Below are positions 7,436 to 15,495 of a stretch of DNA of 39,872 nt, in pieces. Below the pieces are notes generated by a model, which searched no databases, was not told the origin of the DNA, and worked only from the letters and a program-made list of their open reading frames with translations. Every line of letters begins with the position of its first letter. Within the stretch, counting starts at the first letter, position 1. The stretch covers positions 1-39,872 of the forward strand of contig JASKLO010000012.1 of the NCBI GenBank assembly GCA_030153605.1, read 5' to 3'. A program made the translations under genes and the position numbers. The stretch is from Thermosipho sp. (in: thermotogales) (GTDB taxonomy: Bacteria; Thermotogota; Thermotogae; Thermotogales; Fervidobacteriaceae).

Positions 7436-8788
7436 TTACCACCATCTTTGTATTCTTTTTTGTTTTGTAGCTACTTTTTTTAGTGTATATACATCACTAA
7501 TCCTTGCGTTTTCATAAATTCTCTGTGTAGGTCTTCTTGCTAGAATATTAAGCATGTTGAATACAAAGATTCTTGGAGAAACATATTTTTTTGTTTTTAC
7601 GCTAGCAAAAATCGGGATAGCAAGTATTCTTAAAAAACCTTCGATTAAGAAATATATTTGGAGACCAAAAATATGGTAGTTAGCTACGTAAAAATCAAAT
7701 TTGTTAAAGAACGAAGCCAAATAACCCCCAGAAAATGAACCGATAAGTCCTCCGAGACCACCAAAAAAACCATATACCGCAAAATACATTGGAGAGATTC
7801 TTTTGGCTGCTTCCATAGGAAAGATTAGCATTGAAATGTTTACTGCTGCCCACCCTATTCCAGATATTACGGCATCAAACACAAGGCCATACGGCCAATG
7901 TTGTTCGTTCATTAAAATCCAAATAAATGGAGTAATTGAGACAAATGAAATACCTAAAACCATGATGGTCTTGTTTCCTAACTTATCACTAAGTCGTCCC
8001 CAAACAAAATAAAATAACATGGAAATAAGAGTCATAGCAATTGTTGCGTAACTAATAAAAGTAAGTGGGATGTGAAGATTTTTAAGTTGATGATACGAAA
8101 AAAATGGTGCAGTTAAAAGCAGAATAAAATTCCAATACATATTTGCGATTGATAATTTCATAAAATTTTTTTCTGAAAAAACTTCTTTTAGTTCGCTTAA
8201 TGTTCCAATAGTTCTCAGTGGAGGATCATCTACAGGAATTAGGGCTAGGATTCCTAGAAAAGTAGCAATAACAGTGATTGAAATTACATATATATAATTT
8301 ACTGGAGCAGAAACGTTATCAATAATATAAGAATATAAATAAAAAACGATTAAAGTTGAAAATGAAATTACCATACTTCTAAAGCCAAAATATTTTCCAC
8401 GTTTTTCAGTAGGAATTACATCTGAAACTAAAGAAGACCAAGTATTTCCGGCGAAAGAAGAAAACGCTTGCGTGATTGCCAAAACAACAATTAAAATAAT
8501 AGCGGATGTTTTTCCGGCAAGCAATGAAATTATAACCACAATCCAAGTAAGTTTAAAAGAATTAAAAAACATTAAAAGTCTTTTTCTATGCTTGAATTTT
8601 TCAATAATTGAAGGGGTAATAATTTGAAAAAGCTGGAAAATCATTGGAAAAGAAGCAGCAACACCCAAAAGAACTTCGTTAAGTCCAAAATAAATGGCTA
8701 GAGAAGTGAAAATAACTCCCTGAGTTAAGATGAAATAAAAATTTGCAAAAATCCCTTCTAATATTAAGAATTTTTCGTTTTTTCCCAT
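7436..8788 (-). CDS. Major facilitator superfamily transporter
   Basis: 450-residue integral membrane protein with about 12 hydrophobic segments. The MFS loop motif WGRLSDKLGNKTIM lies in the middle, and a second related region (ETLIPTEKRGKYFGFRSM-like, read as DVIPTEKRGKYFGF) follows the early helices. About 45 basic residue-rich amino acids form a cytoplasmic C-terminal tail. Substrate unknown. It is the last gene of a minus-strand operon, and its start codon shares one base with the rtcB stop. It may serve the same nutrient as the ABC transporter upstream, or export a product; the sequence does not decide. Confidence 0.8.
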   Translation of the reverse strand: MGKNEKFLILEGIFANFYFILTQGVIFTSLAIYFGLNEVLLGVAASFPMIFQLFQIITPSIIEKFKHRKRLLMFFNSFKLTWIVVIISLLAGKTSAIILIVVLAITQAFSSFAGNTWSSLVSDVIPTEKRGKYFGFRSMVISFSTLIVFYLYSYIIDNVSAPVNYIYVISITVIATFLGILALIPVDDPPLRTIGTLSELKEVFSEKNFMKLSIANMYWNFILLLTAPFFSYHQLKNLHIPLTFISYATIAMTLISMLFYFVWGRLSDKLGNKTIMVLGISFVSITPFIWILMNEQHWPYGLVFDAVISGIGWAAVNISMLIFPMEAAKRISPMYFAVYGFFGGLGGLIGSFSGGYLASFFNKFDFYVANYHIFGLQIYFLIEGFLRILAIPIFASVKTKKYVSPRIFVFNMLNILARRPTQRIYENARISDVYTLKKVATKQKRIQRWW

Positions 8789-10185
8789 TATCCTTTTAAA
8801 ACCCCCAAAGGAACCATTTTTGCAACTTTTTTGGACAATTTAAGTTGGTCAGTAATTTTTATTACTTTATCAATATCTTTGTATACATCTGGAGCTTCTT
8901 CGATAATGGTCTTTTTACTTTTGCTTTTTACAATTATACCTTGTTTGTTGAGCGAAGCAAGAATATCATTTAATTTAAGTGTTTTCAATGCCTGTCTTCT
9001 TCCTAAAAGTCTCCCAGCACCATGGGCGGTAGAAGAAAATGCAATATTTTCAGATTCATCAGTTCCGACTAAAAGATATGAAGCTGTTCCCATATCACCT
9101 GGAATAATAACTGGTTGTCCAATTTCTTTATATTTACTTGGAATTTCTTTTCTGCTAGGTCCAAAAGCTCTTGTGGCTCCTTTTCTATGAACTACAAGTT
9201 TTTTAGACGTATTTTCTATAAAATGAGTTTCAAGTTTTGCGATATTGTGAGCTACATCGTAGATCAACTCAACATTAGCATTAAAAAGCCCTTTAAAAAC
9301 TTTTCTAACATAATGGGTAATGATTTGTCTATTAGAAAAAGCGTAATTTGCAGCACAATTCATTGCGGAAAAATATTTTTGACCAATATCGCTCTTAAAT
9401 GGAGCATATATTAGCTGTTTGTCTGGAAGGTAAACATTTTTGAATGCATCCCGCATAAGTATTATGTAATCTGTTGCTATTTGATGCCCAAACCCTCTAC
9501 TACCTGTATGAATCATAATAACAATTTGATTTTCAAATATTCCAAGTTTTTCAGCAATTTTTCTATCAAAAACTTGAACAACTTTTTGAATTTCTAAAAA
9601 ATGATTTCCGGCACCTAAAGTTCCCAGCTCTTCTCTTCCTCTTTCATAGGCTTTCTGGGAAATATCATTCATACTTGCAGGAGCAATTTTTCCATTGTCT
9701 TCTATAAATTCTAAGTCTTCCTTAATTCCAAAACCCATTTCTATAGCAGCTTTTGCTCCGTTTTCTACAATATTTTTAAAATCTTTTTTATTAAATTTCT
9801 TAGAAGTTGATCCAATCCCGGCCGGAACAGATTCGTATAATCTTTGGATTAATTTTTCTAAATTTTTTTCTATATCTTCAAAAAACAAATCAGTTTTTAA
9901 AAGTCTAACCCCACAATTGATATCAAATCCTACACCACCTGGGCTAATTATTCCTTCATCTGCATCAAAGGCAGCAACTCCTCCTATTGGAAAGCCATAG
10001 CCCCAATGTATATCTGGCATTCCGTATGCTGCTTTAACAATTCCAGGAAGACTCGCAACGTTCTTAAGTTGAATAATGGCTTCAGATATTTCTTTTAAGC
10101 CAGTTTCATCTATAAAAATATAGGCATCAACATTCATTTTTCCTTCTTTTGGTGTCTTAAATATGTACTCTGATATTTTTTTCAT
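8788..10185 (-). CDS. rtcB: RNA-splicing ligase RtcB (3'-phosphate RNA ligase)
   Basis: Joins RNA 2',3'-cyclic phosphate or 3'-phosphate ends to 5'-OH ends using GTP and Mn2+, in tRNA splicing or RNA repair. All family motifs are present in the 465 residues: GGVGFDINCGVR with metal ligands Asp88 and Cys91, GAGNHFLE (His195), IHTGSRGFGH (His226), DVAHN (His313), VHRKGATRA (His333) and AHGAGR, whose His388 is the guanylylated residue. The ATG follows TGAGGTGAAAGC and overlaps the ABC ATPase stop (ATGA). Neither archease nor RtcA is encoded nearby. Its position inside a transporter operon is unusual. Confidence 0.95.
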   Translation of the reverse strand: MKKISEYIFKTPKEGKMNVDAYIFIDETGLKEISEAIIQLKNVASLPGIVKAAYGMPDIHWGYGFPIGGVAAFDADEGIISPGGVGFDINCGVRLLKTDLFFEDIEKNLEKLIQRLYESVPAGIGSTSKKFNKKDFKNIVENGAKAAIEMGFGIKEDLEFIEDNGKIAPASMNDISQKAYERGREELGTLGAGNHFLEIQKVVQVFDRKIAEKLGIFENQIVIMIHTGSRGFGHQIATDYIILMRDAFKNVYLPDKQLIYAPFKSDIGQKYFSAMNCAANYAFSNRQIITHYVRKVFKGLFNANVELIYDVAHNIAKLETHFIENTSKKLVVHRKGATRAFGPSRKEIPSKYKEIGQPVIIPGDMGTASYLLVGTDESENIAFSSTAHGAGRLLGRRQALKTLKLNDILASLNKQGIIVKSKSKKTIIEEAPDVYKDIDKVIKITDQLKLSKKVAKMVPLGVLKG

Positions 10186-10853
10186 GCTTTCACCTCATGA
10201 GTCCAGAGTTCAATAATTTCTCGAGTTAGTTTTTCTTCGTTTATTTTTTCAGAAATAATATATTCTTTAATTATTTTTGAAGGTCTATTTGATAGCACTA
10301 GAATTCTGTCTCCTAACATTATTGCTTCTTTTATGTCATGAGTTACCATAATCATTGAAAAATTTCTTTTTCTCCATTCATTTAATAGATCATTGATTAT
10401 ATTCCATTTAATATGGATATCCAATGAAGCAAATGGTTCATCTAACAATAGAAGATCCGGTTCTATAACAAGGGCTCTTGAAAGATTTACTCTTTGTTTC
10501 ATTCCTCCGCTTAATTTATTTGGATAATAATCTTTAAACTCATAAATTTTCAAGGTTTTTAATATGTTTTCAATTTTTTTGTCGTTTTCTTCAACGAATT
10601 TTAGATTTTTATATATAGTTTTCCAAGGAATTATTCGAGGTTCTTGGAAAACATATCCAAGTTTCTTAAAGTTTTTAATTACAATTCCTTCAAAGCTTTC
10701 TAGGCCGGCAATAATTCTTAATAACGTGGTTTTTCCACACCCTGACGGACCTAGAAGAACTAATTTTTCCCCTTTTGAGAGCGAAAAGCTAATATTTTCG
10801 ATTACTTTCAATTTACCAAAAGATTTATTAATATTTTCTAATTTAATTACCAT
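10182..10853 (-). CDS. ABC transporter ATPase, nitrate/sulfonate/taurine-type
   Basis: 223-residue cytoplasmic ATPase with Walker A GPSGCGKTT (35-43), Q-loop VFQEPRIIPWKTI (68-80), signature LSGGMKQR (114-121) and Walker B LLLLDEPFASLD (134-145). FQEPRLLPW and LSGGMKQRV are typical of the SsuB/TauB/NrtD/ThiZ group. It pairs with the permease (11-base overlap) and the binding protein just upstream in transcription. The substrate is not evident. Confidence 0.9.
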   Translation of the reverse strand: MVIKLENINKSFGKLKVIENISFSLSKGEKLVLLGPSGCGKTTLLRIIAGLESFEGIVIKNFKKLGYVFQEPRIIPWKTIYKNLKFVEENDKKIENILKTLKIYEFKDYYPNKLSGGMKQRVNLSRALVIEPDLLLLDEPFASLDIHIKWNIINDLLNEWRKRNFSMIMVTHDIKEAIMLGDRILVLSNRPSKIIKEYIISEKINEEKLTREIIELWTHEVKA

Positions 10854-11580
10854 ATTCCCAGTCCTTAAGAAATATTTTTACAAATAACTTTGATAATCTC
10901 TCTGATAAAATTCCTAAAACTACTGCAAAAATAGTAAGAGCATAAACTTTTGGTATATCAACATATTGTCTTGCCCAAGCTATTTGAACACCAATACCAT
11001 TTTTTCCACACAAATATTCTGAAACAAATATAACCTTCCACAAGTTTCCAGAAACAACTTCTAAAGCGGTTAAAATAAAAGGGCCAACAGATCCAAGATA
11101 AAGATCTTTAAATATTTTTTTCTTACTTACGTTATAGACTTTAGCCATTTCAAGAAGGTTTTTGTCGGTATTTTTAACTCCATATGCAACTGCAAAAGTG
11201 GTATTAGGAAGAAGAGATAGAACAGTTATAGCTATTGGACCTCTGGTACCTATTCCCCATAAAAAAATTACTAAAACAAGCCATGAAATTACTGGAACAC
11301 TTTGAAAGACAGTTAAGATTGGGCGTAGGATTTCAAAACAAAAATCGCAAATTCCCATAAAAAAACCTAGTATAAAACCTATTAAGATAGTTAAAATTAG
11401 AGCAATAAATCCCTTGTAAATAGAAGAAGTCAAGGCATCCCAAAGTGTTTTAGTTTGAATGATTTCAAAAAAAACCTTTCCCACTGTTAGTGGAGATGGC
11501 AATATAAATAATGAATTAATAAAAACCGATAAAACCCACCAGATTAAGATAAAAATGAGAATACCATACAAAAATTTCAT
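10843..11580 (-). CDS. ABC transporter permease, SsuC/TauC/ThiX-type
   Basis: 245-residue membrane protein of the BPD_transp_1 family with about six helices. The N-terminal helix is followed by FILPSPLTVGKVFFEI, typical of SsuC/TauC permeases. The EAA loop reads LLEMAKVYNVSKKKIFKDLYLGSVGPFILTALE in segments, ending in the conserved Gly-Pro after the loop. Its start overlaps the binding-protein stop by 4 bases and its end overlaps the ATPase by 11 bases, indicating one transport unit. Confidence 0.88.
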   Translation of the reverse strand: MKFLYGILIFILIWWVLSVFINSLFILPSPLTVGKVFFEIIQTKTLWDALTSSIYKGFIALILTILIGFILGFFMGICDFCFEILRPILTVFQSVPVISWLVLVIFLWGIGTRGPIAITVLSLLPNTTFAVAYGVKNTDKNLLEMAKVYNVSKKKIFKDLYLGSVGPFILTALEVVSGNLWKVIFVSEYLCGKNGIGVQIAWARQYVDIPKVYALTIFAVVLGILSERLSKLFVKIFLKDWEYGN

Positions 11581-12491
11581 TTTAGATAAAATCCATCATC
11601 AGGAATTTTAGGAAGGCCTTCTGAGTATAATTCATTCATTTTCTTTAAAAACATTTCTACATCATTTTTACATTTCGAAACAGGTACATATCTAAACTCA
11701 GTTCTTTTCATTGATTCTTTTAAAATTGGTGTTGGAATTGTCAGATATTTACTAGTAATTTCTAATGCTTTATCTAGATTTTCATTTGACCAATTGATGC
11801 TATTTTCAAAAGTTTTTTCAACATCTTCTATCAAATTTTTATAATGTGCGATATCTCCAATTACAAATAAACCTGCAATTGGAATTCCATTGGCTGAACC
11901 GGAGATTTTATTCCATTCTTCTTGAAAATCAAGAACAATTTTTCCACCACTTGTTAAGCACATGGAAACAAAAGGTTCTGGTAAGGCGGCAAATTCAACT
12001 TTTCCGGCTTTAAAAAGAGCTACAACTTCTTGAGGGGGAGCGTAAGCAAATTGAACATCTTTATCAGGTTCAAGTCCGGCTAAAACCAATAAGTATCTAA
12101 GTAAAACATCGACGGTTTGTCCTCTTCCATGTGCAGAATATACAACCTTCCCTTTTAAGCTAGAAAGATCTTTAAATTCTTGATTAGAAACTAAATAAAA
12201 AACTTTCCATTCATGTATTCCAACAAGTTTAATGTCAACACCTTTTGTGTATAAATTTGCAGCGGTAGTAATAGGTAAAACCGCAAATTTTGCTTCTCCA
12301 GACACAATTCTTGCAATAGCTTCATCTGGATTTTTCCATAGATCAATATTTAGGTTAACATAACCATGTATTATATTTTCAAGCATAGGTGAGATGGGGA
12401 TAATAGTAGGTCCAAAAGGATTTATAAAAATTAATGAAAACGAAAGTATAGAAAAGAAGGTTATCAAAAGTACTATTAAACTTTTCTTCAT
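11577..12491 (-). CDS. ABC transporter substrate-binding protein, NitT/TauT family
   Basis: 304-residue exported binding protein. A signal peptide (KK then hydrophobic SLIVLLITFFSILSFS) covers about residues 1-20, with no clear lipobox. The body has the NMT1/SsuA-like features: a NPDEAIARIVSGEAKFAVLP segment, then SLKGKVVYSAHGRGQTVDV and AYAPPQEVVALFKAGKVEFAALPEP, where small domain-two loops bind ligand. Families with this fold carry sulfonates, nitrate, or thiamine precursors; nothing here picks one. First gene of the operon, preceded by AAGGAGGTGATGTC and a TATAAT promoter element. Confidence 0.85.
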   Translation of the reverse strand: MKKSLIVLLITFFSILSFSLIFINPFGPTIIPISPMLENIIHGYVNLNIDLWKNPDEAIARIVSGEAKFAVLPITTAANLYTKGVDIKLVGIHEWKVFYLVSNQEFKDLSSLKGKVVYSAHGRGQTVDVLLRYLLVLAGLEPDKDVQFAYAPPQEVVALFKAGKVEFAALPEPFVSMCLTSGGKIVLDFQEEWNKISGSANGIPIAGLFVIGDIAHYKNLIEDVEKTFENSINWSNENLDKALEITSKYLTIPTPILKESMKRTEFRYVPVSKCKNDVEMFLKKMNELYSEGLPKIPDDGFYLK

Positions 12492-12525
12492 GACATCACC
12501 TCCTTGTAGTTTTTTTCACATAATA

Positions 12526-12554
12526 ATTATACCACTTTCATTTTGAATTTTAAT
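12526..12554 (-). promoter_or_regulatory. Promoter of the minus-strand ABC transporter-rtcB operon
   Basis: On the minus strand a perfect TATAAT (complement of 12526-12531) lies 34 bases ahead of the binding-protein start. The hexamer 17 bases upstream (complement of 12549-12554) is ATTAAA, a weak -35. It is divergent from, and partly interleaved with, the tatD promoter. Confidence 0.55.
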
Positions 12555-12571
12555 GATAAAATAAATATAGA
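12543..12571 (+). promoter_or_regulatory. Promoter of the tatD-ruvA operon
   Basis: TTGAAT at 12543-12548, a 17-base spacer, and TATAGA at 12566-12571 form a credible sigma-A promoter 22 bases before the tatD start. It overlaps the -35 zone of the divergent ABC-transporter promoter, so the two could interfere. It is the only clear promoter I see for the long plus-strand run that follows. Confidence 0.55.
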
Positions 12572-12593
12572 ATAAAAAAAGGAGGAATGTATA

Positions 12594-13361
12594 ATGATGA
12601 AAGTTGTCGATACACATGCCCATTTGCAGATGAAGCATTTTGAAAATGACAGAGAGGAAATAATTGAGAGGTTTGAAAAGGATGGTATTCTTTATGTTAT
12701 TAATGTGGGGATAAATATTGAAGATAGCCAATTATCTGTAGAATTTTCAAATAAGTATAGCAAGATTTTTGCGTCAGTAGGAGTTCATCCGCATGAAAGT
12801 AAAGATACGCCAAAAGGTTATTTAGAAGTGTTAGAAAAATTGTCAAAAAATCAAAAAGTTGTAGCCATTGGTGAAATAGGGTTAGATTATTTTAGAAATT
12901 TTTCACCGAAAGAGATTCAACAAAAGGTTTTTACTGAACAACTTTTGCTAGCTAAGGAATTAGAACTCCCTGTAATTATACACATTAGAGATGCTTATGA
13001 AGATGCTTTTAATATCTTAGAGAGTTTTGGGCCATTTGAAAAAGGCGGAGTAATACATTCTTTTAGTGCCGATAGTGATTGGGCCTTAAAATTTGTAAAA
13101 TTAGGATTTTTTTTGGGTATAGGCGGGCCAGTAACTTACAAAAAAAATGAAGTATTGAGAGAAGTAGTAAGAATGGTAGGAGAAAATAATATAATTACTG
13201 AAACTGATTGCCCGTATCTTCCTCCTCAAATTTTTAGAGGAAAGAGAAACGAACCTGCTTATGTTAAATATGTTGTAGAAAAGATAAATGATATAATTGG
13301 GTATGATGTTTCAGAAATTCTTGTGAAAAATGCATCTGAATTGTTTGGGGTGAATGTATGA
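12594..13361 (+). CDS. tatD: TatD family metal-dependent deoxyribonuclease
   Basis: 255 residues with the amidohydrolase-fold TatD metal sites: DTHAHL (His8, His10), GEIGLDYFR (Glu near 92), IHIRDAYEDAF, VIHSFSAD and TETDCPYLPP. Members are 3'-5' exonucleases or hydrolases acting on damaged DNA. GGAGG at 12581-12585 sits 8 bases before the ATG at 12594. A second ATG follows directly and may be used instead. It is the first gene of a long operon and overlaps ruvA by 4 bases (ATGA), suggesting joint use in DNA repair. Confidence 0.92.
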   Translation: MMKVVDTHAHLQMKHFENDREEIIERFEKDGILYVINVGINIEDSQLSVEFSNKYSKIFASVGVHPHESKDTPKGYLEVLEKLSKNQKVVAIGEIGLDYFRNFSPKEIQQKVFTEQLLLAKELELPVIIHIRDAYEDAFNILESFGPFEKGGVIHSFSADSDWALKFVKLGFFLGIGGPVTYKKNEVLREVVRMVGENNIITETDCPYLPPQIFRGKRNEPAYVKYVVEKINDIIGYDVSEILVKNASELFGVNV

Positions 13362-13933
13362 TACATGCAATAAAAGGACGTTTGGAAAAAGTTGAAAATG
13401 GAAAATTATATGTTGAAGTGAATGGTTTAATTTTTGAGATCATTGTTGGCGAAACCAGCGAATATGAAGAAAAAACACAAAAAGAAATCAAAGTCTTTAC
13501 AAAGTTAATAGCATCTGAAGATGATTTAAGATTGTATGGTTTTTCGACAATAGAAAAACTAAAATTGTTTGAAAAATTAATTTCAGTAAATAAATTGGGA
13601 CCTAAAAGTGCTTTGAAAATTCTTGCTTCTAGTAGTGTAGAAGAGATTGTTTCTTCAATTGTAGGAGGAGATGTTAATAGACTTTCAAGATTGCCAGGAG
13701 TAGGTAATAAAACAGCCGAAAGAATTATAATGGAGTTAAAAGATTCATTAAAAGAATTTGATGTATCATTATCAGAAAAAGATAAGAAAGCTGTTGAAGC
13801 AATTGAAGCGTTGGTTACACTTGGCTTTTCAAAATCGCAAGCAATGAAAGCAGTTAAAAAGGTAGCAAATGATAACGATAGTTTGGATGACATCATCAAA
13901 AAAGCTCTAAAATTTTTAAGCAATAGAACTTAA
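13358..13933 (+). CDS. ruvA: Holliday junction branch migration protein RuvA
   Basis: 191-residue subunit that binds four-way junctions and recruits the RuvB motor. Domain I is an OB fold (MIHAIKGRLEKVENGKLYVE onward, to about residue 65). Domain II has two helix-hairpin-helix motifs, SVNKLGPKSALKIL (about 77-90) and LSRLPGVGNKTAERI (about 109-123). Domain III, the RuvB contact, starts near ALVTLGFSKSQAMKAV. Translationally coupled to tatD. ruvB is not in the window. Confidence 0.96.
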   Translation: MIHAIKGRLEKVENGKLYVEVNGLIFEIIVGETSEYEEKTQKEIKVFTKLIASEDDLRLYGFSTIEKLKLFEKLISVNKLGPKSALKILASSSVEEIVSSIVGGDVNRLSRLPGVGNKTAERIIMELKDSLKEFDVSLSEKDKKAVEAIEALVTLGFSKSQAMKAVKKVANDNDSLDDIIKKALKFLSNRT

Positions 13934-13944
13934 GGAGGGTAAAC

Positions 13945-14274
13945 ATGCTTTTATCCAAAATTGCCGAAGAAGCTTTGTTGGAGAAAGTTTTTTGGAAAGA
14001 AGATTGTGAAATACTTTACGCTTATACTGGTGATTTATTAAGTATGGTTATGAAAAATGCCAAACCAGAATCTATATGGATAACGGTTCAGAGTCATGTT
14101 AATATTATTGCTGTTGCGTCCATGGTTGGAATAAAAGCTATAATACTTTGTGAAGGAGTAAATCTTCCTGAAGATACTTTAAATAAAGCAAAGGAAGAGG
14201 GTATTTGTATACTAAGAAGTAAAGAAAATGCATTTTTAGTTTCGGGAAGATTGTATGAACTAGGGTTAAGATGA
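13945..14274 (+). CDS. DRTGG-domain protein (HPr-kinase N-domain-like)
   Basis: 109 residues forming one DRTGG-like domain, the fold also found at the N-terminus of some HPr kinases and in phosphotransacetylases. Visible features are YAYTGDLLSMVMKNAKPESIWITVQSHVNIIAVASMVGIKAIILCEG and a closing ENAFLVSGRLYELGL, described here in parts. It lacks a P-loop, so it is not itself a kinase. It has its own strong ribosome-binding site (AAGGAGGG) and overlaps the PHP gene by 4 bases. In clostridia and Thermotoga, proteins of this type lie with a PHP protein and a GHKL ATPase beside [FeFe]-hydrogenase genes; none are in view here. Function unknown. Confidence 0.7.
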   Translation: MLLSKIAEEALLEKVFWKEDCEILYAYTGDLLSMVMKNAKPESIWITVQSHVNIIAVASMVGIKAIILCEGVNLPEDTLNKAKEEGICILRSKENAFLVSGRLYELGLR

Positions 14275-14969
14275 AATGTGACTTACATGTTCACAGTTGT
14301 CTTTCTCCATGTGCAGATTTAACCATGGTTCCAAACGAGATTGTTAAACGTTCTCCTGAAATATTATCTATTTGTGATCATAATTCAGGAGAAAATGTTC
14401 AATCGTTTTTAAAGGTATTTGAAAAAAATTCAAAAATACTCATTCCCGGGATTGAAATACAATCAGTAGAGGATATTCACATTTTAGGTTATTTTGATAA
14501 TGTAGAAAAACTTATGAAAGTTTCTAAAATTATATACGAGCACTTACCAAAGATTCCATATGATCCAGAAAAATTTGGCTATCAATTAAAAGTAGATGAA
14601 AGCGACCAATTTACTTCTTTAGAAATAGCACCTTTAGGATTTCCCACCGATTTAAATATTGAGAATGTTGTTGAAATAATCTTAAAACATTCGGGTATTC
14701 CAGCCTATGCCCATATAAATAGAAAATTTGGGATACTTTACCAGCTTGGAATTTTTCCTGATTTAGATGTTCATATAGCAGAAGTTACGAGCGAAGATGA
14801 GTATCATATTGCAAAGAAAAAAAACTTAATTCCAATTTCGTCTTCGGATGCTCACTATCTTAATCAAATAGGTGAAATGTATAGTATAATTGAAGATGAA
14901 GTTAAGAACGCAAAAGAATTTCTTTCTTTTTTGATAAACGGAAAGGTGAAAACAATATGGGACTTTTAA
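14271..14969 (+). CDS. PHP-domain metal-dependent phosphoesterase
   Basis: 232 residues. Four PHP metal-binding motifs can be seen: CDLHVHSC (His6, His8), ICDHNSG (Asp36, His37), a central GIEIQSVEDIHILGYF, and SSSDAHYLNQIG near residue 200. The PHP fold hydrolyses phosphate esters with three metal ions; members include histidinol phosphatase and polymerase proofreading domains, and the substrate here is unknown. It lies between the DRTGG gene (ATGA overlap) and the GHKL ATPase gene (13-base overlap), so the three are probably coupled. Confidence 0.8.
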   Translation: MKCDLHVHSCLSPCADLTMVPNEIVKRSPEILSICDHNSGENVQSFLKVFEKNSKILIPGIEIQSVEDIHILGYFDNVEKLMKVSKIIYEHLPKIPYDPEKFGYQLKVDESDQFTSLEIAPLGFPTDLNIENVVEIILKHSGIPAYAHINRKFGILYQLGIFPDLDVHIAEVTSEDEYHIAKKKNLIPISSSDAHYLNQIGEMYSIIEDEVKNAKEFLSFLINGKVKTIWDF

Positions 14970-15493
14970 CTCTTGCAGATCATGTTCATGATATAGTGGA
15001 GAATGCTATTAAAGCAGGTGCAAGAAATGTAAAATTAACTATAAACGAAACGGAGGAATTTTTTTTATTTTGTGTTGAAGATGATGGCCCAGGAATAGAA
15101 AATGTTGAAAAAGTTTTTGATCCATTTTACACAACCAGGCCGAAAAAAATAAGAAAAGTTGGGCTTGGTTTATCTTTTTTAAAGCAAGCAACAGAAGCAA
15201 CAGGAGGTTTTGTAAAAATAAGTAGTAAAGTTGGAAAAGGCACAAAAGTTACTGCAAAATTTATTAAAAAACATATTGATTGTCAACCAGTTGGAGATTT
15301 GGTTTCTGTGTTTTTTTCTCTATTAATGAACCAGAATGTTAATTTTAGAATCATAAGATGTAGAAGCGGAAATTGTTATGATTTAGATTCTGAAACAGTT
15401 AAAAAATATCTTGGAAATATTGATTCTCCTTCAAAATTAAAAATTTTAAAAGAATTAATAAAAGAAATGGAGCAAAGCTTAAAGGAGGAATAA
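14957..15493 (+). CDS. GHKL ATPase without a phospho-acceptor domain (RsbW/histidine-kinase-like)
   Basis: 178 residues. The N-terminal ~100 residues are a complete GHKL ATP-binding module: N box HDIVENAIKAGA (11-22), G1 EDDGPGI (41-47), a DPFYTTRPKK lid and G2 VGLGLSFLKQA. No HisKA domain precedes it, so it cannot be a classical sensor kinase; anti-sigma/serine-kinase-like activity is one possibility. A C-terminal domain (about 105-178) of unknown function has cysteines in IDCQPVGDL and RCRSGNCYDL. It is the third member of the DRTGG/PHP/ATPase trio. bamA starts 2 bases after its stop. Confidence 0.78.
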   Translation: MGLLTLADHVHDIVENAIKAGARNVKLTINETEEFFLFCVEDDGPGIENVEKVFDPFYTTRPKKIRKVGLGLSFLKQATEATGGFVKISSKVGKGTKVTAKFIKKHIDCQPVGDLVSVFFSLLMNQNVNFRIIRCRSGNCYDLDSETVKKYLGNIDSPSKLKILKELIKEMEQSLKEE

Positions 15494-15495
15494 TT

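Noticed and set aside
8831-10000. Plus-strand open frames opposite rtcB
   Set aside because: rtcB on the minus strand is complete with all catalytic motifs. The opposite frames have no recognisable product or ribosome-binding sites.
13264-13923. Minus-strand frame of 219 codons opposite tatD/ruvA
   Set aside because: It spans two unrelated, fully conserved plus-strand genes and shows no family motif.
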